This document shows positions 18,158-28,019 of a stretch of DNA of 64,000 bases, piece after piece (position 1 is the stretch's first letter; each line of letters opens with the position of its first letter). Origin of the DNA: UBA668 sp041394605 (GTDB taxonomy: Bacteria; Actinomycetota; Acidimicrobiia; Acidimicrobiales; Ilumatobacteraceae); contig JAWKHX010000007.1 of assembly GCA_041394605.1 (NCBI GenBank), positions 186,001 through 250,000 on the forward strand. The letters are read 5' to 3'. Made by a program: the position numbers and the translations under genes. The notes below the pieces were generated by a model, which was not told the origin of the DNA, made no database searches, and saw only the letters and a program-made list of their open reading frames with translations.

Positions 18158-19646
18158 TCAGACCGGCACCGTCAGATCGATCACCGTTCCCGTGCCCCGC
18201 GGGTGGTCACCCAGCCCCACGGCCGTGAAGTCCTCCGGCTCGCCGGCACGCATGGTGATGGTGCCGTCCAGTTCGGTGGTCACCAGCGTGCGCACGATGC
18301 TGAGGCCGAGGCCAGTGGCCCGGTTGAGCTCGAAGTCCGGGTCCAGGCTGCGCCCGTCGTTGACGACGCGGATGTGCATCTGGCCGTCCTGGTGTTCCAG
18401 CACCACCACCACGTCGCCGCCGCCGCTGCCCTCCGGGAACCCATGATCCACCGCGTTCTGCAGCAGTTCGGTGAGCACCACGCTGATCGGGGTGGCGATC
18501 GTGCTGGGCAGGCGCCCGCCGTCGCCCTGCACGGTGAAGCGCACCGGCCGGTCCACCGACTGCAGGCCTTCCTCCGCCAGGCGCAGCAGGGGCCGCACGA
18601 TCTCCAGGAACGCGACATCGTCGCCCGGCTCGCGCGACAGGGTCTCGTGCACCAGCGCGATGGTGCGGATGCGGCGCACGCTCTCCGCCACCGCAGCCTT
18701 GGCCTCCGGTGAGGTGAGGCGGCGGCCCTGCAGCCGCAACAACGACGAGATGGTCTGCAGGTTGTTCTTCACCCGGTGGTGGATCTCGCGGATGGTGGCG
18801 TCCTTGGACAGCAGCAGGCGGTCGCGCTTGCGGACCTCGGTGACGTCGCGCAGCAGCAACAGGCCGCCGGTGACCACGGGGCCGGAACCGAGGCGCCCAG
18901 CACCGGGATGCAGCGGGCGAGGAACGTGGTGTCCTCCGTCTGCTCGAACTCCTCGATGACCGGCGACAGGGTCTCGAAGGCATGGCGCACCGGGCTGTCG
19001 TTGAACCCCAGTTCGGCCAGGCGCATGCCACGGCGTTGGCGCCGATGCCCACCCGATGCAGGGCCGATACGGCGTTGGGCGACCCGAACAGCACGCGGGC
19101 GTCGGCGTCCAGCACGAGTGCGCCGTCGCCCACCCGCGGCGCCGCGGAGGAATCCGCCACCGAACCGCTGAACGGGAACAGACCCTGGGCGATCATCGCC
19201 GCGAACCGGCCGAACAGGCCGATGTACGTGCGTTCCAGTTCGCCGGGCTGGCGGCCCCCACGGCTGCCCCATTCCCGGGTGAGCACGGCGATGACGTCGT
19301 CGCCGCGGCGCACCGGGATGGCCATCATGTGGACGGGCTCAGGCACGGCGTCCATCGGGATCTCGCCCTCGCAGATCTCGCCGGTGGTCACCGCCCGGTC
19401 CAGCAGCGGCCGCTCGGTGTCCGCCTCTGCGCCCACATAGTCCACCGGGTAGATGGTGGGGCCCGTGGCCGGCCGCACCTGCGCCAACGTCAGCCAGCCG
19501 CCCTCGCGGGTGGGCACGTAGAGCAACAGGTCGGCGAAGGACAGGTCGGCGAGCATGCCCCACTCGCCGATGAGCCGCTGGAGGTGATCGACCTCCTCGC
19601 GAGCGAGGGACGTGTGCTGCCGAGCAAGTTCGCCGAGGGTGGCCAT
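18158..19646 (-). pseudogene. pdtaS: PdtaS-type sensor histidine kinase, frame broken twice
   Basis: Assembled across frames, this encodes an N-terminal GAF-like sensor domain (from MATLGELARQHTSLAREEV), a PAS-like middle segment and a HisKA_2/HATPase kinase: the phosphoacceptor lies in EIHHRVKNNLQTISSLLRL, and the ATP domain has N-box QNAVDHGFPEG and GLGLSIVRTL. The frame changes near 19027 and near 18885; each needs one extra base. With whiB1 next door, this matches the PdtaS locus of mycobacteria, whose partner is an RNA-binding antiterminator. Sequence errors are more likely than decay, because both halves are otherwise well conserved. Start ATG 19646. Confidence 0.8.
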
Positions 19647-19677
19647 ACCCCCACGAGTGTGCCACGCGGGAACGCGC

Positions 19678-20828
19678 CTACCGCGATCCTCCCTGCACTC
19701 GGCCACCGGTGAGGCGCCGGCCGAGTGTGCGCAGGCCGTCCAGATCGTGCACGTCGCCGGGCAGCAGCGGGGCCTCGGCCACCAGCGGGGCCAACGCCTC
19801 CAGTTCGCGTCGCCGCTCCGCCTCGCGTGTGGCCGCCGACTGCACCTCGGCGAAACGGCGGCCGACGTCGTCGATCACGTGGGCCGCGGCCGACGCCGGA
19901 ACACCCGCCGCAGCCGCCACCTCGGCCACCGTCGCCGGGGCCAACGCCCGCAGGGCCAGCGCTGCCCGCGCGGCTACCGGCCGGCGCACCTCCGCCGGCA
20001 GGGTGCGGTTCAGAACCACCGCCCCGAGCGGCATGGCACGGCGGCGCAACTCCTCCGCCAGGAAGCGGGCCTCGCGGGCCGGCGCGGGATCCAGCGTGCT
20101 GACCACCACGAACGAGGTGCGGTCGTCCGCCAGCAGACGCTCCACCTCGGTGGCCCGCTGCACGAAGCCGGCCTCCATCGTGCGGAACAGCACGAAGAAC
20201 TCGGCGATGTCCTGCAGGAAGCGCGACCCAAGGATGCGGTCGGCGATCTGGTTGAACGGCTTGGTGGCCACGTTGAACAACCGCGACCGGTAGGGGACGG
20301 TGAGCCACTTCAGCAGCGCGCTGCCGAAGAACTCGCGCATCCGCCCCGGCGCGTCCAGCAGGTCCAGCGCGTTGCGCGACGGCGGCGTGTCGATGATGAC
20401 CAGGTCGTACTGGCCGCTGGCGTGCAGTTCGTGCAGTTGCTCCATCGCGATGTAGTCGTGGCTGTTCACGAACCGTCCGGTGATGTTGCGGTACAGCGGG
20501 TTGGCCAGCACCCGATCGCGCAGCGCCGGGTCGGGCGCGTGGCGGCGGATCAGCTCGTCCCACCCGGCCTTGGTGTCCAGCATCGCCATCCACAGTTCGG
20601 CGCCGGGCACGTCCACCCGCACCGGCGTGTTGCCCAGCGCCCCGGCCAGCCCCAGCGCATCGGCCAGCCGGCGGGCAGGGTCCACCGTGAGCACCAGCAC
20701 CCGGCCGCCCAGGCGTGTGGCGGCCTGCACCCCAACGCGGCGGCGACGGTGGTCTTGCCGGTGCCGCCGCTGCCGCACACCACCACCATCTCCTTGGTGT
20801 CCAGCAGGTCGAGGAGGCGCTGCGTCAT
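19678..20828 (-). pseudogene. ArsA/Get3-like ATPase (second gene), one frameshift
   Basis: The N-terminus MTQRLLDLLDTKEMVVVCG runs into the deviant Walker A CGSGGTGKTTVAAALG. At about 20735 the frame shifts inside a GGGG run; restoring one G joins it to VQAATRLGGRVLVLTVDPARRLADAL and the rest of an ArsA-like anion-transporting ATPase (about 383 residues, with VIIDTPPSRNALDLLD as switch region). It overlaps the upstream ATPase gene by 4 bp. This pair corresponds to the actinobacterial Rv3679-Rv3680-type ATPases. A sequence error in a homopolymer is the simplest explanation. Confidence 0.82.
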
Positions 20829-21790
20829 GACGGGTCCTCGCCGACCCATTCGTCGCGCAGCACATCGGCCACCAGCGACACCACGCGCCGGCCACCGGCC
20901 CGGGCCTGCACCTCGGGCACCACGGTGAGCGGCACGGGAGGGGTGAGGCCGGCGGTGAGGCGGGCGAGGTGGCCCTCGGCCATCTGCCGGCGGGTGCGGG
21001 CCATGTGCGCAGCGCGGAACACGCTGACCACGCCGCCGGCCGCCTTCACGCCCACGGCGTCCGCCAGGCGTTCCTGCACCGGGTCGGCCATCAGCGCGTC
21101 GAGCACGGCGTCGTCGGCCTCGCCGAACCATCGCGTCGGCACCCGGTTGGCCACCAGCGCGGCCACGTCCACGTCCGTGCCCGACCGCACCTTGCCCACC
21201 AGTTCCAGCGTCTCCACCACCGGCATCTCCTCCGCGGTGGTGACGGCCACCAACCCGGTGACGGCAGGGTCACCGAGGATGGCCAGCATCCAGTCCGTCT
21301 GGTCGCGCACCATGCCCACCTGCACCAGCTCGCGGATGGCGCGCGGCGCGTCGATCTGGGCGACGATGTGGCCACTGGCCTCGGCGTCCACCACCACCAG
21401 GTCGTAGTGGTGCTCGCGGACCTCGTAGCAGACCTTGCCGATGGCCAGGATCTCCTTCACGCCGGGGGCGGCGTCGGCGACGAAGTCGAACGTGCGGGCC
21501 AGCGGGCCGATGCGCCCCACGAGCGGAATGCGGGCCACCACCTTCAGGTACTCGCGCAGGCTGTCCTCGGTGTTCATCGCCATGGCGAACAGGTTCGGCT
21601 GCACCTCCACCGGCGTGAAGCCCAGCGGCGGGGCGTCGAACGCGGCGGCCACCGCGCCCTTGGCATCCATCTCCACCAGCAGGGTGCGGCGCCCGGAGGC
21701 GGCGGCCAGGTCGGCGATGGCCGCCGCGACGGTGGTCTTGCCGACCCCGCCCTTGCCGGTGACGAACAGCAGCCGGCGCTGGAGGATCAC
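20825..21790 (-). CDS. ArsA/Get3-like ATPase (first gene)
   Basis: A 321-residue P-loop ATPase. The deviant Walker A FVTGKGGVGKTTVAAAIADL is near residue 9; LLVEMDAKGA and DLVVVDAEASGH are the switch regions. It lacks the Cys residues of arsenite pumps, so a Get3-like or Rv3679-like role is more likely than arsenic resistance. The GTG start at 21790 overlaps the rmlA stop (GTGA) and its stop overlaps the next ATPase, giving a tightly coupled run with rmlA and DUF3107. Confidence 0.87.
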   Translation of the reverse strand: MILQRRLLFVTGKGGVGKTTVAAAIADLAAASGRRTLLVEMDAKGAVAAAFDAPPLGFTPVEVQPNLFAMAMNTEDSLREYLKVVARIPLVGRIGPLARTFDFVADAAPGVKEILAIGKVCYEVREHHYDLVVVDAEASGHIVAQIDAPRAIRELVQVGMVRDQTDWMLAILGDPAVTGLVAVTTAEEMPVVETLELVGKVRSGTDVDVAALVANRVPTRWFGEADDAVLDALMADPVQERLADAVGVKAAGGVVSVFRAAHMARTRRQMAEGHLARLTAGLTPPVPLTVVPEVQARAGGRRVVSLVADVLRDEWVGEDPS

Positions 21791-22665
21791 CCCTCGGCCG
21801 CCAGCCGCAACAGGTACTGCCCGTAGGGGTTCTTGGCCATCGGCTCGGCGTTGGCCACCAGCTGCGCCGTGCCGATCCAGCCGGCGGCATAGGCGATCTC
21901 GTCGGGCGACGCCACCTGCAGGCCCTGGCGCTGCTGCAGCGTGTGCACGAACGCGCCGGCGTCCAGCAGCGAGTCGTACGTGCCGGTGTCCAGCCAGGCG
22001 TAGCCGCGGCCCAGCAGTTCCATGTGCAACTGGCCGCGGCGGAGGTACTCGGCGTTGACGTCGGTGATCTCGTACTCGCCACGGGCGCTGGGCTGCAGAT
22101 TGGCAGCGATTTCGGCCACCTGCTGGTCGTAGAAGTACAACCCGGTGACGGCGTAGTTGCTGCGTGGCTGGGCGGGCTTCTCCTCGATGCTGAGCACCGT
22201 GCCGTCGGCGGCCACCTCGGCCACGCCGTAGCGCTCGGGGTCGCTGACCCGGTAGCCGAACACCGTGGCACCGCCACCGGCGGCGGCGCGGCCCGCGGCC
22301 CGCTGCAACTGGTCCACCAGGCCGTGCCCGAAGAAGATGTTGTCGCCGAGCACCAGCGCACTGGGCCCGCCGCGCACGAAGTCCGCCCCGATGACGAAGG
22401 CCTGGGCCAGCCCGTTGGGCACCTCCTGCACGGCGTACTCCAGGTGCACGCCCCACTGGCTGCCATCGCCGAGCAGTGCCCGGAAGCCGGCCTGCTCGTG
22501 TGGGGTGGTGATGACCATCACCTCGCGGATGCCGGCCAGCATGAGCGTGGTGAGCGGGTAGTAGATCATCGGTTTGTCGTACACCGGCAGGAGCTGCTTG
22601 CTGACCCGCGGGTGATGGGCCACAAGCCGGCTGCCGGTGCCACCGGCGAGGATGATCCCCTTCAC
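21787..22665 (-). CDS. rmlA: Glucose-1-phosphate thymidylyltransferase
   Basis: A 292-residue nucleotidyltransferase that makes dTDP-glucose, the first step towards dTDP-rhamnose. MKGIILAGGTGSRL carries the nucleotide-binding loop and VSKQLLPVYDKPMIYYPL is diagnostic; LGDNIFFG and GYAWLDTGTYDSLLDA complete the active site. Residues LVAHHP after the G-loop differ from the common LYPMT. The rest of the rml pathway is not in this window. It is 9 bp downstream of DUF3107 on the same strand. Confidence 0.93.
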   Translation of the reverse strand: MKGIILAGGTGSRLVAHHPRVSKQLLPVYDKPMIYYPLTTLMLAGIREVMVITTPHEQAGFRALLGDGSQWGVHLEYAVQEVPNGLAQAFVIGADFVRGGPSALVLGDNIFFGHGLVDQLQRAAGRAAAGGGATVFGYRVSDPERYGVAEVAADGTVLSIEEKPAQPRSNYAVTGLYFYDQQVAEIAANLQPSARGEYEITDVNAEYLRRGQLHMELLGRGYAWLDTGTYDSLLDAGAFVHTLQQRQGLQVASPDEIAYAAGWIGTAQLVANAEPMAKNPYGQYLLRLAAEG

Positions 22666-22674
22666 GGGTGTGCC

Positions 22675-22908
22675 TCAGCCACCGAAGCCGATGCGCCGCT
22701 CGCCCTCGGGGCTGCCGAGTTCCACGAAGGCGATCTTGGCGGCGGCGACGGCGGTGTCGCGACCCTTGCGGTCGGTGAGCCACAGGACGTCGAGCGCGCC
22801 GGTGAGCGCAGCGTCGATCTGCGCCTTGAGCGCCGCCCGGTCGAGGTCGTCGGGCAGTTCCAGGCTGATCTCGCGAGGGCTCTGGGTGACACCGATACGT
22901 ACGTCCAC
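22675..22908 (-). CDS. DUF3107 family protein
   Basis: A 77-residue protein with the family opening VDVRIGVTQSPREISLELP and the C-terminal KIAFVELGSPEGERRIGFG. Small, soluble and conserved across actinobacteria; described as ATP-binding by annotation but without a firm function. The GTG start at 22908 follows GGAAAGGA by five bases. It is first in the DUF3107-rmlA-ATPase run. Confidence 0.85.
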   Translation of the reverse strand: MDVRIGVTQSPREISLELPDDLDRAALKAQIDAALTGALDVLWLTDRKGRDTAVAAAKIAFVELGSPEGERRIGFGG

Positions 22909-22999
22909 GGGGGTCCTTTCCGAACGGAGGTTGCCCAAGCGTACCGGCCAGGCCCGGTTCGCCGCAGGCTCGGTGAGGGTCTGGTCTAGGGTCGAGCGG

Positions 23000-24721
23000 A
23001 TGACCGCAGCGCAGACTTCGGCGGACCGCGCCCCGGCCGAACCATCCCGCTCCTGTTCACTGCCTATGCACTCGGCTGCGCCGCGCTCGGCGTGGCCGGC
23101 GTGGTCGCAGCCGTGGCCCTGTTCGAGCGCGGCGGCACCACCGGGTGGGCCACGGTGGGGGCGATCATCCGCGTCGCCCCGTTCGTGCTGCTGTCTGCGC
23201 TGGCCGGTGCGCTGGCCGACCGGTCGTCCCCCTCGCGGGCGCTCGGCGCCGCACTCGCCGGTCAAGTGGTCGGTGGCGTCACCCTGCTCGCCGTGGCGCC
23301 CGGCGCCCCGCTGGTGGCCGTGGCGGTGGTGGGCTTCCTCGCCCATGCGGTCTGGGCGCCGGCCTACCCGGCCATCTCGCCCTGGTGCCGCGATTGGTGG
23401 CCCCGGGCCGTCTGCTGCACGTGAACGGCACGCTCTCCACCATCGAGACCATCGCCTGGGTCGCCGGCCCCGGCATCGGCGGCGCCGGCGGTGGCCGCCG
23501 TCGGTGTCCGCTCGGCCGCCGGGCTGGGGGCGATCGCCGGCGGCCTGGGGCTGGTGGCGTTCCTGCTCTCGGACGTGCACGCCCGTGCCGCCCACACCGG
23601 CGCGGGGTCCGGCCGGCCCGGGTTGCTGGCATCGGTGCGCGACGGTGCGGCCGCGCTGGTGCGCACGAAAGCCGTCCTGCTGGCGGTGGCACTGCATCTG
23701 GTGACGAACTTCGTGGGCGGGGCCGTGTCCGTGCTGCTGCTGGTGGCCGCGTCCACCCGGTTCGGGATGGAGGGCGGCGGCTACGGCATCCTCACCGGCG
23801 CGCTCGCCGCCGGTTCGTTCCTCGCGGTGCTGGCCCTGCGGCGGGTCACCGGCGCCGGCCGCCCGCTCAGCCTGCTGGCCGTCGCCGTGCTGCTGAGCGG
23901 GCGCGCCCATCGCCTTCCTGGCCGTGGTGGACGCCCCTGCCCCGGCCGTGGCGCTGGTGCGGTGAGTGGCGTGGGCGCCGTGATGTCGAGGTGCTCGCCC
24001 TCACCATGGTGCAGCGCACCGTGCCGGCCCACATGGTGGCGCGGGTGTTCGGCGTGCTCGACGCCGTCACGGTCGGCACCATCCTGCTCGGGTCGGCGGT
24101 CACCGGCCCGCTGGTGGCCTGGCTGGGCGTGCCGCACACGATGGTGGTCATCGGCACGCTCATCCCGCGGCCCTGGTGCTGGTCCTGCCGCTGCTCACCC
24201 GCGCCGGGCAGCGACCGTCCGTGTTGCTCCCCGCCGCCGACCTGCTGGCCGCGCTGCCACTGCTGTACCTGGCCAGGCCGTCCACGTCCGCGGCAGTCGC
24301 GGACGCCGGCCTGGGCACACCTCCCGGTTCCGCCGACGCACCCGAGGACACTCCGGTGGACGACCTGCTCGACACCGGCGCGCTCGACGGCGCGCACGAC
24401 CCCGATGCGGCAGCGCCAGGCCCGGTGCTGCACGACGCTGTGCTGCCAGAGCCCGATCTGCCGGAACCCGCACTGCCAGACCCGGCCGTACCGGACACCA
24501 CCATGGACCTCGATCTGGACTCCGATCTGGATCTGGATCTGGATCTGGACATCGACATCGAGATCGAGATGGACCTGGACCTCGGCCTGGACGACCTCGG
24601 CGACGTCAGTGCGGGGTTCGGCACGGGCGTGCACGACCCGCTCGACGACCCCTTCGACGACTCCTTCGACGACCCATTCGACGACCCCTTCGACGACCCG
24701 CTGGACGATCTGCTCGACTGA
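23000..24721 (+). pseudogene. MFS transporter with acidic repeat tail, multiple frameshifts
   Basis: Joining frames gives a major facilitator protein: LLFTAYALGCAALGVAGVV (TM1), GAIIRVAPFVLLSALAGALADR (TM2 and loop), then GTLSTIETIAWVAGPGIGG, AVALHLVTNFVGGAVSVLLL, QRTVPAHMVARVFGVLDAV and a last helix VLVLPLLTRAGQ. At least five single-base shifts occur between about 23040 and 24175. From 24176 the frame is clean to the stop and encodes a 180-residue extension, acidic and repetitive, ending in DDLLD. The ATG at 23000 follows TAGGGT by seven bases. Probably an intact gene read with errors; the transported substrate is unknown. Confidence 0.72.
24505..24718 (+). repeat. In-frame Asp-Leu and DDPFDD codon repeats
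   Basis: Two adjacent low-complexity tracts within the tail of the MFS gene. The first (24505-24600) alternates acidic and aliphatic residues (DLDLDSDLDLDLDLDIDIE). The second (24636-24718) repeats an Asp-Asp-Pro/Ser-Phe unit of about 15-18 bp. Such tracts are prone to slippage and are easily collapsed in assemblies. Confidence 0.8.
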
Positions 24722-24787
24722 CCGCTTGGCCGAAATCGTGGGAACCGTGGCATTGACGCCACGGCGCCGCGCCGTCAGGCTGGCGGC

Positions 24788-25770
24788 ATGCCCACCCGCC
24801 AGGTGCTGATCGTCACCTACCCCGGCATCCAGTCGCTCGATGTCGTCGGCCCCTACGAGGTCTTCGCCTCCGTGGCGGCCGGCACGGCACGCCAGGGCGG
24901 CCCGCCGGCCTACCGCCTCCGCCTGGTGTCGCCCGGTGGCCGGCCGGTCACGGCGGAGAGTGGCATCACCATCGACACCGAACCCTGCCGTCGCCCGCCA
25001 CGCTCGACGACGACCCGATCGACACGCTGGTGCTGCCGGGTGGCAACGGGGTGCACCAGGCCCGCACCGGCGCGGCGTTGATGACCTGGATCCGCGCCGT
25101 CGCGCCAGGTTGCCGCCGGGTGGCCACCGTGTGCACGGGCACCTTCCTGGCCGCCGAGGCCGGTCTGCTGGACGGCCGCACCGTCACCACCCACTGGGCC
25201 CGGGCGGCCCGCCTGGCCCGCGAGTTCCCCGACGTGCACGTGGACCCCGACCCCATCTACCTGCACGACGGCCAGGTGTGGACCAGCGCCGGCGTCACCG
25301 CCGGGATCGACCTCGCCCTGGCGATGGTGGAGGAGGACCACGGCACCACGGTGGCCCAGACCGTGGCCCGCTGGCTGGTGATGTTCCTCCACCGGCCTGG
25401 CGGGCAGACCCAGTTCGCCGCCCCGGTGTGGATGCCGCGGGCCGAGCGTTCCACGGTGCGCGCCGTCCAGTCGCTCGTGGACGCCGCGCCTGCGGGCGAC
25501 CACACCGTGGCCCGCCTGGCCGCGTCGGCGGCGATGAGCGTGCGCCACTTCTCCAGGGTGTTCACCGCCGAGGTGGGTGAGCCGCCGGCCCGGTACGTGG
25601 AGCGCGTGCGGGTGGAGGCCGCCCGCCGCGAACTGGAGACCACGGCGGACACGTTGGACGTGATCGCCATCCGCTGCGGCTTCGGCACGGCCGAGACCCT
25701 CCGCCGCAGCTTCCACCGGCGCCTCGGCGTCGCCCCCGATGCCTACCGGCGGCGCTTCCGCGTCGCCTGA
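24788..25770 (+). pseudogene. GlxA-type regulator (DJ-1/PfpI + AraC), one frameshift
   Basis: The N-terminal DJ-1/PfpI domain (VLIVTYPGIQSLDVVGPYEVF; nucleophile region VATVCTGTFLAAEAG) is followed by two AraC helix-turn-helix motifs (DHTVARLAASAAMSVRHFSR and LDVIAIRCGFGTAETLRRSF). The frame breaks near 24986 after TIDTEP, in a CCC run; one extra C restores it to LPSPATLDDDPIDTLVLPGG. About 327 residues when repaired. It lies 18 bp upstream of a DJ-1 enzyme gene that it probably controls. Effector unknown. Confidence 0.85.
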
Positions 25771-25788
25771 CACCCGAAAGGAACCCCC

Positions 25789-26448
25789 ATGTCCATCCAG
25801 GTCGCCATCGCCCTGTTCCCCCGCTTCACCGCGCTCGACGGCATCGGCCCGTACGAGGTGCTGCAACGCATCCCCGAGGTGGATGTCACGTTCGTCGGCC
25901 ATCACCGCGGCGAGGTGCGCAGCGAGAACGGGTTCCTCGGCATCACCGCCGACGCCGAGTTCGAGGAACTCGCTCACCCCGACGTGCTGATCTTCCCCGG
26001 CGGCGTGGGCACACGGCCGCTGGTGCACGACGAGCGCGTGCTGCAGTGGGTGCGCACCGCCCACGCCACCACCCGGTTCACCACGTCGGTGTGCACGGGG
26101 TCGCTGGTGCTCGGCGCCGCCGGGCTGCTGCACGGCCTGACCGCCACCACCCACTGGTCGACCTACCCGGAGTTGGAGGCCCAGGGCGCCACACCCACCG
26201 CCGTCCGTGTAGTGGAGCATCTGGACCAGCGGATCATCACCGCCGCCGGCGTGTCCAGCGGCATCGACATGGCGCTGCGTCTGGTGGAGTTGCTGTTCGA
26301 CGACGTGGCCGCCCGCGCCTGCCAGTTGATGATCGAGTACGACCCGCAACCGCCGTTCGACAGCGGCAGCGTCGCCAAGGCCCAGGCGGCCGCGGACGGC
26401 GATGCGGTGCTGCAGCGGGTGATGGCCTTCGCTGCCCACCGGCAGTGA
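25789..26448 (+). CDS. DJ-1/PfpI family protein (isonitrile hydratase-like)
   Basis: A 219-residue DJ-1/PfpI enzyme. The nucleophile elbow is TSVCTGSLVLGAAGLL near residue 101, with an upstream glutamate in IGPYEVLQ and LIFPGGVGTRPL. This arrangement is closest to isonitrile hydratases, though the superfamily also holds glyoxalases and proteases. The ATG at 25789 is preceded by AAAGGAA. It follows a GlxA-type regulator bearing the same domain, a common regulator-enzyme pairing. The substrate remains uncertain. Confidence 0.87.
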   Translation: MSIQVAIALFPRFTALDGIGPYEVLQRIPEVDVTFVGHHRGEVRSENGFLGITADAEFEELAHPDVLIFPGGVGTRPLVHDERVLQWVRTAHATTRFTTSVCTGSLVLGAAGLLHGLTATTHWSTYPELEAQGATPTAVRVVEHLDQRIITAAGVSSGIDMALRLVELLFDDVAARACQLMIEYDPQPPFDSGSVAKAQAAADGDAVLQRVMAFAAHRQ

Positions 26449-26460
26449 GCCGGCCGGGCG

Positions 26461-27282
26461 TCAGCGGCGGCGGGCCAGTACCCGGCGGGTGGTGACCACC
26501 GGATGGCGCACCAGCCGGCCGAGGCGCCGCAGGGGGCGGCCGACGGCGGCGATCTGGCGGCGGTGGTGCTCGTCGAGCATCTCGTCGTGCGACCGGCCGT
26601 ACACATCGTCGAACACGGGGAAGCCGGTCTTGCGGTGCTCCGGCCGCGGGCGCGGGGCGCACTTGTCCAGCACGGCGACGCTGTCGTAGAGGTGGATGCC
26701 GGCGATCGTGCTGGTCCAGTCGTTGGGCTGGAAGTCGTCCTCCCGCGAGTGGAAGGCGTGCAGGTCGTCCAGGCGAGCACCCAGCCAGGCGATGAACGTG
26801 TCCGGTGCACCCCGGCGCCCACCCATCTCCGGCCAGTAGTTCGAGTGGAGGTCCTCCACCAGGTAGATGCCGCCCGGCCGCACGTGGGGCCACAGCGCTT
26901 CGATGCTGGCGATCTGGTGAGCGGGGATGTGGCCGCCGTCGTCGATCACCACGTCGAACGGGCCGTGGCGGTGGGCCAGTTCTGCCAGGAACGCGGCGTC
27001 CGACTGGTCGCCCACCATGATGTCGATGCCCGGCTCGGCCAGACCGGCCACCCGGGGCTCGATGTCGATGCCCACCACATGCGCCTTGCGGCCCAGCCAG
27101 TAGCGCCACATCTTCAACGACCCGCCGTGCGACACACCGATCTCCAGCACGGTCACCCGCCGCCCGCGGAATGGCCGCAGGTGCTGCTGGTAGATCGGGA
27201 AGTAGTGCAGCCACTTGTGCATCAAGGGGCCGTCGTTGTGATCGAAATAGCCCCGCAAACTGCGAGTGGGCATCCAGCGCAT
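26461..27282 (-). CDS. Class I SAM-dependent methyltransferase (MycE/CmcI-like)
   Basis: A 273-residue methyltransferase. Motif I is VLEIGVSHGGSLKMW near residue 44, then VVGIDIEPR and DVVIDDGGHI, the Asp-Asp metal-binding pattern seen in macrolide and cephalosporin-type O-methyltransferases (MycE/CmcI/TylF). The C-terminal 45 residues are very basic. Start ATG 27282. It lies seven bases downstream of the SufR-like gene on the same strand. Probably modifies a sugar or small hydroxylated compound; substrate unknown. Confidence 0.82.
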   Translation of the reverse strand: MRWMPTRSLRGYFDHNDGPLMHKWLHYFPIYQQHLRPFRGRRVTVLEIGVSHGGSLKMWRYWLGRKAHVVGIDIEPRVAGLAEPGIDIMVGDQSDAAFLAELAHRHGPFDVVIDDGGHIPAHQIASIEALWPHVRPGGIYLVEDLHSNYWPEMGGRRGAPDTFIAWLGARLDDLHAFHSREDDFQPNDWTSTIAGIHLYDSVAVLDKCAPRPRPEHRKTGFPVFDDVYGRSHDEMLDEHHRRQIAAVGRPLRRLGRLVRHPVVTTRRVLARRR

Positions 27283-27289
27283 GGGTCCT

Positions 27290-28009
27290 CTAGACGGCCG
27301 TGGCACAGAAGGTGTCGCCTTGGGGCAGCGACTGCAGGGTGCTGACGTCGGCGTCACCGTACAGCGCACCCAGCATGCCCTTCACCATCCCGCGGTCCAC
27401 CGCGCAGATCACCGGATGCTCGATGGCGACATCGCCGAACGGGCAGTGCTGGTTGATGATCCGCAACTGGTTGTTGCGCTGGTCGGCATGGGCGGCGAAG
27501 CCGTGGGCGGTGAGCGCATCGGCCACGGCCTGCATGGCCGAGCGCAGGCTGCGCTGGCCGGCGGCCAGGTCCGCGCCGGTCAGGCCCTGGGCCATCGCCC
27601 GGCCGTACTCCTGCCCCACTTCCTCGGCCATCGCCTCGGCCTGCTCGCGCGGCAGCAGGGCCAGCGCCTTGCCCAGGAGGGACAGCACCAGGTCGTCGCT
27701 GCGCACCTGCACGTGCCCGTCGAGGTCCACCCGTGCGCCCGCTGCTGCCCGGTAGCGCTTGCTCGGCCGGCCGGCGCCGGCCCCCTCCGGCCGGTCCACG
27801 GCGACCTCCAGGTAGCCGCCGGCGGCCAGCTTGTCCAGGTGGTGGCGGGCGACGTTGGGATGCACCCCGAACTGCTCGGCCACCTGCGCGGCGGTGACCC
27901 CGCCGTCCGCGTCGCGGGCGAACAGGTAGATGCCCCGGCGCGTCGGATCGCCGAAGGCTTGCGTGATGGCCGAGACCGTGGACGTGAACGAAGGCGAGTT
28001 CGCGGTCAC
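27290..28009 (-). CDS. SufR-like helix-turn-helix regulator with Cys motif
   Basis: A 239-residue regulator. A winged helix-turn-helix (VTAAQVAEQFGVHPNVARHHLDKL) occupies about residues 37-60. The C-terminal domain has spaced cysteines (HCPFGDVAIEHPVIC and a final TFCATAV), the pattern that ligates an Fe-S cluster in SufR-type repressors. The GTG start at 28009 has TAGAAT six bases upstream, the best -10 in the window, and a near-palindrome lies just beyond at 28020-28039. It is divergent from mrp, an Fe-S carrier, so it probably senses Fe-S status. Confidence 0.8.
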   Translation of the reverse strand: MTANSPSFTSTVSAITQAFGDPTRRGIYLFARDADGGVTAAQVAEQFGVHPNVARHHLDKLAAGGYLEVAVDRPEGAGAGRPSKRYRAAAGARVDLDGHVQVRSDDLVLSLLGKALALLPREQAEAMAEEVGQEYGRAMAQGLTGADLAAGQRSLRSAMQAVADALTAHGFAAHADQRNNQLRIINQHCPFGDVAIEHPVICAVDRGMVKGMLGALYGDADVSTLQSLPQGDTFCATAV

Positions 28010-28019
28010 GCAGGTATTC

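Noticed and set aside
19678..21790. Arsenite efflux ATPase assignment
   Set aside because: No ArsA-type Cys triad and no arsB/arsR nearby; two separate ATPases fit the Get3-like Rv3679-Rv3680 type better.
24505..24718. CRISPR-like repeat array
   Set aside because: The repeats are contiguous codon repeats with no spacers; they are part of a protein tail.
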